Shown here one piece after another: positions 56,138 through 62,765 of a stretch of 64,000 nucleotides of DNA; within the stretch, counting starts at the first letter, position 1, and each line of letters begins with the position of its first letter. The stretch spans positions 1,612,001 to 1,676,000 of the forward strand of contig NZ_CP078079.1 of assembly GCF_020809045.1 (NCBI RefSeq), written 5' to 3'. The DNA is from Pseudarthrobacter sp. L1SW. Lineage in GTDB: Bacteria > Actinomycetota > Actinomycetes > Actinomycetales > Micrococcaceae. Position numbers and translations under genes: made by a program. Below the pieces are notes generated by a model. That model saw only the letters and a list, made by a program, of their open reading frames with translations, was not told where the DNA came from and searched no databases.

Positions 56138-56580
56138 TGGCTACCGAAATCTATTTCAACCTGCCCGTCAAAGACCTGAAACGCTCGGTGGACTTTTTCA
56201 CCGCCCTTGGCTTCTCCTTCAACCCGGACTATACGGACGAGAATGCCACCTGCATGATCGTCAACGAGAACGCGTACGTCATGTTCCTGGTGGAGTCCTT
56301 CTTCAAAACCTTCACCTCCAAGGACGTTGCGGACAGCAAGGGCTCCGCCGAGGCGATCATCGCCTACTCGGTGGACAGCCGGGAGGCGGTGGACGAGGCC
56401 GTGAGGACCGCACTGTCCTCCGGCGGGTCCCCGTCCGAGAAGCCGCAGGATTACGGGTTCATGTACAACCACAGCTTCCAGGATCCGGACGGCCACCTCT
56501 GGGAAGTGATGTGGATGGATCCGGCCGGTCCGCCGGCTGAATCCGCGGCGGACGGTAATTCCGCCGGCCCCCAGTCCTGA
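56137..56580 (+). CDS. VOC-superfamily (glyoxalase/bleomycin-resistance fold) protein
   Basis: This 147-residue protein has one vicinal-oxygen-chelate domain: an N-terminal beta-alpha-beta-beta-beta module starting IYFNLPVKDLKRSVDFFTALGFSFNPDY and a second module ending SFQDPDGHLWEVMWMD, the classic DPDGHxWE close with the metal-binding glutamate. It is of the YybH/glyoxalase-like group often annotated as glyoxalase or extradiol dioxygenase; the actual activity is unknown. A leaderless promoter supports ATG 56137 over the upstream in-frame ATG at 56098. The acetyltransferase gene follows after five bases, so the two are co-transcribed. Confidence 0.88.
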   Translation: MATEIYFNLPVKDLKRSVDFFTALGFSFNPDYTDENATCMIVNENAYVMFLVESFFKTFTSKDVADSKGSAEAIIAYSVDSREAVDEAVRTALSSGGSPSEKPQDYGFMYNHSFQDPDGHLWEVMWMDPAGPPAESAADGNSAGPQS

Positions 56581-56585
56581 GCGGC

Positions 56586-57110
56586 ATGGACCGGAGCGTC
56601 TGGCTTATTTCGCTCCGGGACCTCGACGCCGATGCCCGGGCTGTCCAGCTCGGTGCGGTGGCGGGCTTGGAGCTTGGCCCCGGGCAGGAGCGGTTCGTCG
56701 GCGACCCGCTCCGGATGGCCCTGGCAGGACTGGCGGAGGAATCGCGGCGGCCTTACGTGATCGAGTGCGCCGGCCGGGCTGTTGGGGTGCTGACCCTGCA
56801 GGCGGGGGCAGCACGCCTGGCGGGGTGGCCGGACGAGGCGTCAGCGTGGCTGCTACGGGGTTTCCTGATCGACAGGCGGGAGCAGGGCCGTGGGCTGGGC
56901 CAGCTCGCCGCAGCCGCCGCTGTGGCGGCCGCTGGAAAACTTACCGCCAGGCACCAGACCCCGGAGGCCGGCGTCGTTCTTTCGGTTAACGAAGCCAATC
57001 CTGCGGGCCTGTCCGCCTACCGGCAGGCGGGCTTCGAGGACCGCGGCCAGTACACGGGAGGGGCGGCAGGACCCCAACGCATCATGTTCCGCAGTTTTCG
57101 GCCACAATAG
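56586..57110 (+). CDS. GNAT-family acetyltransferase
   Basis: This 174-residue protein has the GNAT fold: the central acetyl-CoA motif A is LLRGFLIDRREQGRGLGQLAAAAA (Q/RxxGxG/A present as REQGRGLG), followed by VVLSVNEANPAGLSAYRQAGFEDRG, the typical motif B with the asparagine and tyrosine. It should acetylate a small molecule or protein amine using acetyl-CoA. The substrate is unknown. ATG 56586 lies 5 bases after the VOC stop. The pair sits between glnE and glnA1 without obvious functional link. Confidence 0.88.
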   Translation: MDRSVWLISLRDLDADARAVQLGAVAGLELGPGQERFVGDPLRMALAGLAEESRRPYVIECAGRAVGVLTLQAGAARLAGWPDEASAWLLRGFLIDRREQGRGLGQLAAAAAVAAAGKLTARHQTPEAGVVLSVNEANPAGLSAYRQAGFEDRGQYTGGAAGPQRIMFRSFRPQ

Positions 57111-57406
57111 CGTCTCGGCGGCGGGGCGTCGTTTGCACTGAGAAAGCGATTGCCCGATCATGTGGATTGGCGGTGTTCTTCAACCTTGTTGGGGGGAAGG
57201 CTGCAACGGTCTTCATCCCGGGGGGCATTCGTCAGGGGGTCTGGTTCCCGGTCTCAGCACGTCTGGAACCGGGCCCCCACCTATACTTTCTTCCCGGCCA
57301 GGGTCCCTTCCCGCGCATGGCCTTAGGGGCGGCACGCAAAAGGCGGCCACCGGATAACCGGTGGCCGCCTTTGGTGTCTTAGGAGTCCTGAAGAACAGGT
57401 CCTGGA
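57111..57406. other. 296-bp intergenic region between the GNAT and glnA1 genes
   Basis: No gene is supported. The stretch has G-rich tracts, an isolated TATACT at 57282-57287 without a matching -35, and a strong shared terminator at its right end (57338-57373). Confidence 0.7.
57338..57373. terminator. Bidirectional terminator of glnA1
   Basis: A 15-bp perfect stem (57339-57353 and 57358-57372) with a 4-nt loop is flanked by AAAA on the left, giving TTTT on the minus strand, so it ends glnA1. It may also stop read-through from the acetyltransferase gene. Confidence 0.85.
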
Positions 57407-58831
57407 CTAGACGCCGTAGTAGAGCTCGAACTCGTAGGGGTTCGGGCGCAGCGACAGCGGGCGGATCTCGTTCTCGTACTTGTACTCGATCCAGGTGTCG
57501 ATCAGGTCCTGGGTGAACACGCCACCGGCCTGCAGGAACTCGTTGTCCTCGCGCAGTGCTTCCAAGGCCTCCTCGAGGGTGCCCGGTGCCTTGGGGATGT
57601 CCTTGGCTTCCTCGGCCGGGAGCTCGTAGAGGTCCTTGTCGATCGGAGCCGGGGGCTCGATGCGGTTGCGGATGCCGTCGATGCCGGCCATCAGCTGGGC
57701 AGCGAACGCCAGGTACGGGTTGGATGAGGGGTCCGGCGCGCGGAACTCGATGCGCTTGGCCTTGGGGTTGGTGCCCGTGATGGGGATACGGATACCGGCG
57801 GAGCGGTTGCCCTGCGAGTAGACCATGTTGACCGGAGCTTCGAAGCCCTTGACCAGGCGGCGGTAGGAGTTCACGGTCGGGTTGGTGAAGGCCAGGACGG
57901 CGGAGGCGTGCTTGAGCAGGCCGCCGATGTACCAGCGGGCGGTGTCGGACAGGCCGGCGTAGCCCTTCTCGTCGTAGAACAGCGGCTCGCCGCCGTTCCA
58001 GAGCGACTGGTGGCAGTGCATGCCGGAGCCGTTGTCGCCGAAAACCGGCTTGGGCATGAAGGTTACGGACTTGCCCCAGGCGTCTGCGGTGTTCTTGATG
58101 ACGTACTTGAACTTCTGCAGGTCATCGGCAGCGTGGGTCAGCGTGGTGAACTTGTAGTTGATCTCAGCCTGGCCGGCGGATCCAACTTCGTGGTGGCTGC
58201 GCTCGACCTCGAGGCCGGCCTCGTCCAGTGCAACACACATGGCGTCACGGAGGTCAGCCTGCTTGTCGGTGGGGGAGACCGGGAAGTAACCGCCCTTGAC
58301 GGGGGTCTTGTAGCCGAGGTTTCCGCCCTCTTCCTCACGGCCGGTGTTCCAGTGTGCTTCTTCGGAGTCGATCTTGTAGAAGCTGCCCTGCGGGGAGGAC
58401 TGGTACTGGACGTTGTCGAACACGAAGAACTCGGCTTCGGGAGCGAAGAACGCGGTGTCCGCGATGCCGGTGGAAGCCAGGTACGCTTCAGCCTTCTCGG
58501 CAACGCCGCGGGGGTCGCGGTGGTAGGGATCGCCCGTGCGGGGGTTCACGATGGAGAAGTTCAGCGCGAGGGTCTTCTCCATGCGGAAGGTGTCCAGGAA
58601 CGCCGTGGTGACGTCGGGGATGAGCTGCATGTCAGACTCTGCAATGCCCTGGAAGCCGCGGATGGAGGATCCGTCGAAGAGCTGGCCGTTGATGAAGAAG
58701 TCGGCGTCAACACTCTTCGCGGGGACGTTGAAGTGCTGCTGGACGCCCGGAAGATCGGTGAAACGGATGTCGACGAACTTAATATCTTCGTCCTTGATGA
58801 ACTTGAGGACTTCGTCCGCAGTCTTGAACAT
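57407..58831 (-). CDS. glnA: Glutamine synthetase type I, GlnA1 (adenylylatable)
   Basis: This is the main ammonia-assimilating glutamine synthetase. The 474-residue enzyme has [16 protein letters not shown], the metal and substrate motifs [44 protein letters not shown] and [18 protein letters not shown], and the adenylylation site [15 protein letters not shown] near residue 400, with the acceptor tyrosine for GlnE. This marks the beta subtype with the usual 25-residue insertion. ATG 58831 has AGGAG 8 bases upstream. A GlnR-like operator lies about 190 bases upstream, suggesting nitrogen control of transcription in addition to adenylylation. Confidence 0.96.
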   Translation of the reverse strand: MFKTADEVLKFIKDEDIKFVDIRFTDLPGVQQHFNVPAKSVDADFFINGQLFDGSSIRGFQGIAESDMQLIPDVTTAFLDTFRMEKTLALNFSIVNPRTGDPYHRDPRGVAEKAEAYLASTGIADTAFFAPEAEFFVFDNVQYQSSPQGSFYKIDSEEAHWNTGREEEGGNLGYKTPVKGGYFPVSPTDKQADLRDAMCVALDEAGLEVERSHHEVGSAGQAEINYKFTTLTHAADDLQKFKYVIKNTADAWGKSVTFMPKPVFGDNGSGMHCHQSLWNGGEPLFYDEKGYAGLSDTARWYIGGLLKHASAVLAFTNPTVNSYRRLVKGFEAPVNMVYSQGNRSAGIRIPITGTNPKAKRIEFRAPDPSSNPYLAFAAQLMAGIDGIRNRIEPPAPIDKDLYELPAEEAKDIPKAPGTLEEALEALREDNEFLQAGGVFTQDLIDTWIEYKYENEIRPLSLRPNPYEFELYYGV

Positions 58832-59017
58832 CTATGCTCCTAACGCATATGTAAATATCTGGCGTGCAAGCCAGCTGATCCAGCGCAATCCGAAGGCAGG
58901 GAAACAACGCGGTGTTCCCCTGCCTTCAGTACCCTGCCGCAATTGCCTGCCGTGTACTACCTGCTGTGTTGCCTTCCGGCGGATTGCTCGAAACTGGTAA
59001 CAGCCTATGGACGCGGC

Positions 59018-59055
59018 ATTTCCCGTCCGTGTCCGCATTGTTTCGGGCAGGTTAC
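59018..59055 (-). promoter_or_regulatory. GlnR-like operator upstream of glnA1
   Basis: Read on the minus strand from 59055: GTAAC-N6-GAAAC-N6-GACAC-N6-GAAAT. This is the four-half-site layout known for the actinobacterial nitrogen regulator GlnR (GTnAC-N6-GAAAC, twice), with two exact half-sites and two with one mismatch. It lies just upstream of a likely -10 for glnA1 (59007-59002). Confidence 0.65.
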
Positions 59056-59087
59056 AGAATGCCCTGATATGGCAACGCTATCCTCTG

Positions 59088-59123
59088 TCCACAGTGTGGT
59101 CTAACCCCATCCACAGTGTGGTC
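59088..59123. promoter_or_regulatory. Two identical palindromic operators upstream of the RDD gene
   Basis: The 14-bp sequence TCCACAGTGTGGTC occurs at 59088-59101 and 59110-59123. Each contains the perfect 11-bp inverted repeat CCACAGTGTGG, and the two centres are 22 bp apart (two helical turns). The second copy covers the -35 position of the RDD promoter. The binding protein is not known. Confidence 0.6.
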
Positions 59124-59136
59124 GGGGGGAAGTCGC

Positions 59137-59149
59137 TAAGCTTGGACGG
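59137..59149 (+). promoter_or_regulatory. Leaderless promoter of the RDD gene
   Basis: TAAGCT (59137-59142) is followed by six bases and GTG 59149, so the transcript probably starts at the start codon. Confidence 0.55.
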
Positions 59150-59586
59150 TGGTAGATCGCAAAGACATCGGCTCCTGGCTCTCCGGCCCCGACACCTCGG
59201 GCATATCCAAATACCCGGGGGAGCGCCTGGGACTGCCGGAGTCGGGGCCGGGCTCCATTGCGCGGGCGGGCCGCAGGATCGCCGCCATCATGATCGACTG
59301 GATCGTGGCGCTGCTGATCAGCAATTTCGCCTTTGCGGGCGACGCCTGGGCCACCCTGGCGATCTTCGCCGTCGAACAAACCCTGCTGGTAGGCACGCTC
59401 GGCTACAGCATCGGGCACCGTGCGGTGGGCATCCACGTGGTGAGGGCCGGAGGCGGTGCCCCGGGTCCGCTGGCCGCTTTGGTGAGGTCCCTGCTGCTCT
59501 GCCTGGTAATCCCCGCAGTGATTTTCGATCCTGACCATCGCGGCCTCCATGACAAGGCAATGAACACCCTGCTGGTCCGCCGCTAG
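59149..59586 (+). CDS. RDD-family membrane protein
   Basis: This 145-residue protein has the RDD pattern: ARAGRRIAAIMIDWIVALLI begins the first membrane helix with the Arg-Asp pair, two further hydrophobic segments follow (about 62-83 and 103-122), and DPDHRGLHDKAMNTLLV near the C-terminus is the family's closing motif. RDD proteins are small transporters or membrane adaptors of mostly unknown function. A homologue (Rv2219A) lies beside glnA1 in mycobacteria. The gene has a leaderless promoter and two palindromic operators directly upstream, the most elaborate control region in the window. Confidence 0.88.
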   Translation: MVDRKDIGSWLSGPDTSGISKYPGERLGLPESGPGSIARAGRRIAAIMIDWIVALLISNFAFAGDAWATLAIFAVEQTLLVGTLGYSIGHRAVGIHVVRAGGGAPGPLAALVRSLLLCLVIPAVIFDPDHRGLHDKAMNTLLVRR

Positions 59587-59629
59587 GCACGGGAAGCCCG
59601 GGAGGGGAACGGGGCGGACCCGGCAGCCC

Positions 59630-59983
59630 CTAGACGGAGCTTGGCTCCCGGACGGGAGCGGCGGACGGTGCCCCGGCAACGCTGAGGTGCCCGCGTTTGC
59701 CTGCCCACCGTTCGAACAGGACCGTGGCGAACGGGAACACCGCGGACAGGCCTGCGAACAGGGCCACCACAAAGGGCCAACGCTGCAGCCACCAGAGTGC
59801 CAAGGCACAGACGCCATACCCCACGAACAGGGCCCCGTGGATGGGCCCCGCTACCTGGACGCCGATTTCCGTGGTGCCGGCAATCCACTTGAAGTACATG
59901 CCGACCAGCAGGGCAACCCAGCTGAAGGCTTCCGCGACGGCCAGGATCCGGAACGCGCGGATCACTGCTGTGGTCATGTTCAT
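59630..59983 (-). CDS. DUF3817 membrane protein
   Basis: This 117-residue protein matches the DUF3817 family: FRILAVAEAFSWVALLVGMYFKW begins a three-helix bundle, with the conserved PIHGALFVGYGVCALAL in the second helix and PFVVALFAGLSAVFPFATVLFERW in the third. It is an integral membrane protein of unknown function. ATG 59983 has AGGACA about 7 bases upstream. It is convergent with the RDD gene and separated from the upstream DUF4191 gene by a terminator. Confidence 0.88.
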   Translation of the reverse strand: MNMTTAVIRAFRILAVAEAFSWVALLVGMYFKWIAGTTEIGVQVAGPIHGALFVGYGVCALALWWLQRWPFVVALFAGLSAVFPFATVLFERWAGKRGHLSVAGAPSAAPVREPSSV

Positions 59984-60019
59984 GGTGATGTCCTGTCCTG
60001 CCTGGGGGCTGCAAAGAAA

Positions 60020-60056
60020 ACGCCCCGGCTGCCGGCTGAAGCCGGAACCGGGGCGG
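60020..60056 (-). terminator. Terminator of the DUF4191 gene
   Basis: Outer arms 60021-60028 and 60048-60055 enclose an inner 5-bp stem, and on the minus strand TTTTCTTT follows: an intrinsic terminator for the DUF4191 transcript. Confidence 0.8.
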
Positions 60057-60065
60057 GATCAAAAC

Positions 60066-60818
60066 CTAGCGCCCGCGGTTGGGACGCGCCTTGTAGGGGT
60101 CGATGCCCTTGGGAATGGGGAGGCGGTTGCCCAGCGACGAGATCCGCTTGGACACGGCGTTCACCTCAAGCTTGGTCAGTTCCTTCTTGAGTTTGCCCAT
60201 CTTCTTCGCCACCTCGCTGAGCGGCACTTGGCCCTCGCCGCGGCCGCTTTCGATCACGTGCACGGTGACGTTGGGCAGGATGCGTGCCAGGCGCTTGCGT
60301 TCAGCCTCCAGCAGCGGCTTGACCCGGTGCGTGGGGCCTTCGCTGACGAGTACGACGCCGGGACGGCCAATGGCGCGGAAGACGGCGTCCTGCGTGCGCG
60401 GGTTAACGGCAACAGGCTGTTCCTCGGTGATCCAGCCGCGCCGCAGCGTGCCCAGCGCAGCGCCGGAGGCACCGGGCTGGTCCTCAATCTGCGCGAAGGC
60501 GGCGCGCTCGGCCCGGCGCGACAAGATGAACGTGGCGCCGAGAAGGCCCAGCGGGATGCCGATGATAAGGCCGGTGATCCAGTTGTCCAGCCAGAAGCCC
60601 ACCAGGAAGCTGACAGCCACAACACCAAGGAAGACCAGCAGCATAAGCCACGGAACCATCGGGTCATGACGGCGGGTCATGGTGAAGACTTCGCCGATCT
60701 GCTTGAGCCGGCTGGGCTTCTTGGCCTTCGCCTCTTTGGGCTTCCGGGAGAAGAGGCCACGCTTGACTGCGCTGGAGCCAGACGGAGTGGAGTTGCTGGA
60801 ATCAGGGGATTTCGCCAT
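60066..60818 (-). CDS. DUF4191 membrane protein (Rv2219-like)
   Basis: This 250-residue protein belongs to the DUF4191 family (mycobacterial Rv2219). A basic N-terminus with Lys/Ser-rich stretches (KPKEAKAKKPSRLKQI) precedes two membrane helices (about 54-74 and 79-99) and a cytoplasmic C-terminal domain with RRGWITEEQPVAVNPRTQDAVFRAIGRPGVVLVSEGP and a highly basic end. Function unknown; proximity to lipA/lipB and glnA1 is conserved in mycobacteria. The start is ATG 60818. Confidence 0.88.
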   Translation of the reverse strand: MAKSPDSSNSTPSGSSAVKRGLFSRKPKEAKAKKPSRLKQIGEVFTMTRRHDPMVPWLMLLVFLGVVAVSFLVGFWLDNWITGLIIGIPLGLLGATFILSRRAERAAFAQIEDQPGASGAALGTLRRGWITEEQPVAVNPRTQDAVFRAIGRPGVVLVSEGPTHRVKPLLEAERKRLARILPNVTVHVIESGRGEGQVPLSEVAKKMGKLKKELTKLEVNAVSKRISSLGNRLPIPKGIDPYKARPNRGR

Positions 60819-60845
60819 AGTCCCTCAATTCTACGTGACCAAAGC

Positions 60846-60885
60846 CCAAGGGCCGGCACCGGAGTCTTCCGGTGCCGGCCCTTGG
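60846..60885. terminator. Terminator between lipA and the DUF4191 gene
   Basis: An 18-bp perfect stem (60846-60863 and 60868-60885) with a 4-nt loop follows lipA on the minus strand, then GGGCTTTGG; it should end the lipB-lipA message. Confidence 0.75.
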
Positions 60886-60917
60886 CTCGCGCGGTGTTTT
60901 TGTGGAAGGCGGGCAGC

Positions 60918-61937
60918 TCAGGAGCGGGCTGCGAGCAGTGAGCTGGCTTCCTGGCGGGTGGTGCCGGAGTCCTGGATGCCTTCGGCGATGTGGGCGAGTT
61001 CGGCGGGGATGTCGCGGCCCTTCTTGCGCATGGCGGTGGCCCAGAGCCGGCCGGCGCGGTAGGAGGAGCGGACCAGCGGGCCGGACATGACGCCCAGGAA
61101 GCCGATTTCGTTGGCTTCGTCCTGGAGGTCCACGAATTCCTGCGGCTTGACCCAGCGGTCCACCGGCAGGTGCCGCTCGGACGGGCGCAGGTACTGGGTG
61201 ATGGTGATCAGGTCGCAGCCGGCCTCGTGCAGGTCCCGGAGCGCTTCGGAGATCTCCTCGCGGGTTTCGCCCATGCCCAGGATCAGGTTGGACTTGGTCA
61301 CCATGCCCAGGTTCCTGCCCTGCGTGATCACGTCCAGGGACCGGTCGTAGCGGAACGCGGGCCGGATCCGCTTGAAGATCCTGGGCACGGTTTCGACGTT
61401 GTGCGCGAACACCTCGGGCCTGGAATCGCAGATCGCGGCGATGTGTTCGGGTTTGCCGGAGAAGTCCGGGATCAGCAGCTCCACTCCGGTGCCGGGGTTC
61501 AGCTCATGGATCTTCCGGACCGTTTCGGCGTACAGCCACACGCCCTCATCGGCGAGGTCGTCCCGGGCCACGCCGGTGACGGTGGCGTAGCGCAGCTGCA
61601 TGGCCTGCACGGAGCGGGCCACCTTGGTGGGTTCGAACATGTCCACCGGCGAGGGTTTGCCGGTATCGATCTGGCAGAAGTCACACCGGCGCGTGCACTC
61701 GGACCCGCCGATCAGGAAGGTGGCTTCCTTGTCCTCCCAGCACTCGAAAATGTTGGGGCAGCCGGCCTCCTCGCACACCGTGTGCAGGCCCTCTTTCTTG
61801 ACCAGGTTCTTGAGCTGGACGAACTCCGGGCCCATCTGGACCTTGGCCTTGATCCAGTCCGGCTTCCGCTCCACCGGGACAGCGGAATTGCGCTGTTCAA
61901 CGCGCAAAAGCTTCCGGCCTTCAGGTGCCAATGTCAC
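60918..61937 (-). CDS. lipA: Lipoyl synthase
   Basis: LipA inserts two sulfur atoms into protein-bound octanoyl groups, making lipoyl cofactors for 2-oxoacid dehydrogenases and the glycine cleavage system. The 339-residue radical-SAM enzyme has both iron-sulfur sites: the auxiliary cluster [12 protein letters not shown] near residue 55 and the SAM cluster CTRRCDFC (CxxxCxxC) near residue 81. It ends in the conserved VRSSYRAG region with the serine cluster ligand. The GTG start overlaps the lipB stop by four bases (GTGA) and has AAGGAG upstream, so it is coupled to lipB. Confidence 0.96.
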   Translation of the reverse strand: MTLAPEGRKLLRVEQRNSAVPVERKPDWIKAKVQMGPEFVQLKNLVKKEGLHTVCEEAGCPNIFECWEDKEATFLIGGSECTRRCDFCQIDTGKPSPVDMFEPTKVARSVQAMQLRYATVTGVARDDLADEGVWLYAETVRKIHELNPGTGVELLIPDFSGKPEHIAAICDSRPEVFAHNVETVPRIFKRIRPAFRYDRSLDVITQGRNLGMVTKSNLILGMGETREEISEALRDLHEAGCDLITITQYLRPSERHLPVDRWVKPQEFVDLQDEANEIGFLGVMSGPLVRSSYRAGRLWATAMRKKGRDIPAELAHIAEGIQDSGTTRQEASSLLAARS

Positions 61938-62602
61938 AGTAGAGCTCCTTCGGGGGTAGCGACCAGGGCGTCTTCATTCTTGCGAAGTTCTTCGATGACC
62001 CGGGAAACAAGGTCGGCAGGGGCAACATCCTGGCCGGTTTCCTGGGCAATGGTTGTCACGCCGGCATCCGTGATTCCGCAGGCGATGATCTGTGAATACG
62101 GTGCAAGCTCGTTGTTGCAGTTGATGGCGAAGCCGTGCATTGTTACGCCTTCGTGCACCCGGATGCCAATGGCAGCGATCTTCCGGTCCGGGCCCTTGCT
62201 GTCTGCGGTGATCCAGACTCCGGCCCTGCCTTTGATGCGGACGGCGTTGATCCCGTAGTCGGCAAGAACGGCAATAATCACCGATTCCAGGCGTTCGACA
62301 TAATCACGGATGCCTGCCCGGTTCTTCAGTTTGATGATGGGGTATCCCACCAGCTGGCCCGGACCATGCCAGGTCAGTTTCCCGCCGCGGTCCACCGGGA
62401 CCACCGGGGTGCCGTCGAACGGCCGTTCGTGGTCCTCGGTCCGCTTGCCGGCGGTGTAAACCGGTGCGTGTTCCAGGAGGAGGACGGTGCTGGGGGCCAC
62501 CCCCGCGACCACTTTGTCATGGAGTTCGCCCTGGATTTCCCAACCACGGGTGTAATCGACAAAATCGGGAGCAAGACCCAGCTGTGAAAACTCAAGAGTC
62601 AT
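61934..62602 (-). CDS. lipB: Octanoyl-[acyl-carrier protein]:protein N-octanoyltransferase
   Basis: LipB moves octanoate from acyl-carrier protein to lipoyl domains, giving LipA its substrate. The 222-residue enzyme has [18 protein letters not shown], the catalytic lysine in [10 protein letters not shown] and the catalytic cysteine in [15 protein letters not shown] 62602 is preceded by TAAGCT seven bases upstream on the minus strand, a probable leaderless promoter. It is the first gene of a two-gene lipB-lipA operon. Confidence 0.95.
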   Translation of the reverse strand: MTLEFSQLGLAPDFVDYTRGWEIQGELHDKVVAGVAPSTVLLLEHAPVYTAGKRTEDHERPFDGTPVVPVDRGGKLTWHGPGQLVGYPIIKLKNRAGIRDYVERLESVIIAVLADYGINAVRIKGRAGVWITADSKGPDRKIAAIGIRVHEGVTMHGFAINCNNELAPYSQIIACGITDAGVTTIAQETGQDVAPADLVSRVIEELRKNEDALVATPEGALL

Positions 62603-62718
62603 GGCATCCAGCTTAGACCCCGTGGCGTTCCCGGCCCGGTTTAGTGCTTAAGCTCACCCATCCCCTGGAGGCACGTCACAGGCTGCCCGACGCCGGTGCG
62701 GAGCGCGGCTGCGGGGCC

Positions 62719-62727
62719 TGTGGATAA
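62719..62727 (-). promoter_or_regulatory. Single consensus DnaA box upstream of the kinase gene
   Basis: TGTGGATAA at 62719-62727 is the exact reverse complement of the DnaA-box consensus TTATCCACA. It is a single copy, 39 bases upstream of the kinase start; it could be chance. Confidence 0.35.
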
Positions 62728-62765
62728 CTTCTGCGGGCCCCGCCAAATTCGGCTAGACATAAGCC

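Larger units (their letters stand above)
58832..59148. other. 317-bp divergent control region, glnA1 / RDD gene
   Basis: No gene is supported. It contains, from left to right, the glnA1 leader, a candidate -10 for glnA1 (TAGGCT on the minus strand, 59007-59002), the GlnR-like box (59018-59055), and the palindrome pair and leaderless promoter of the RDD gene. Confidence 0.75.

Noticed and set aside
57160..57382. Short open frames between the acetyltransferase and glnA1 genes
   Set aside because: No ribosome site, no conserved-looking sequence, and they run through the terminator hairpin.
58911..58927. Second GlnR-like site (GAAAC-N6-GTGTT) near glnA1
   Set aside because: Only one half-site matches and the other has two mismatches; it is also inside the leader.
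59088..59123. Replication origin suggested by CCACA-containing repeats
   Set aside because: Only two sites with mismatches to the DnaA box, no AT-rich unwinding region and no dnaA or dnaN gene nearby.
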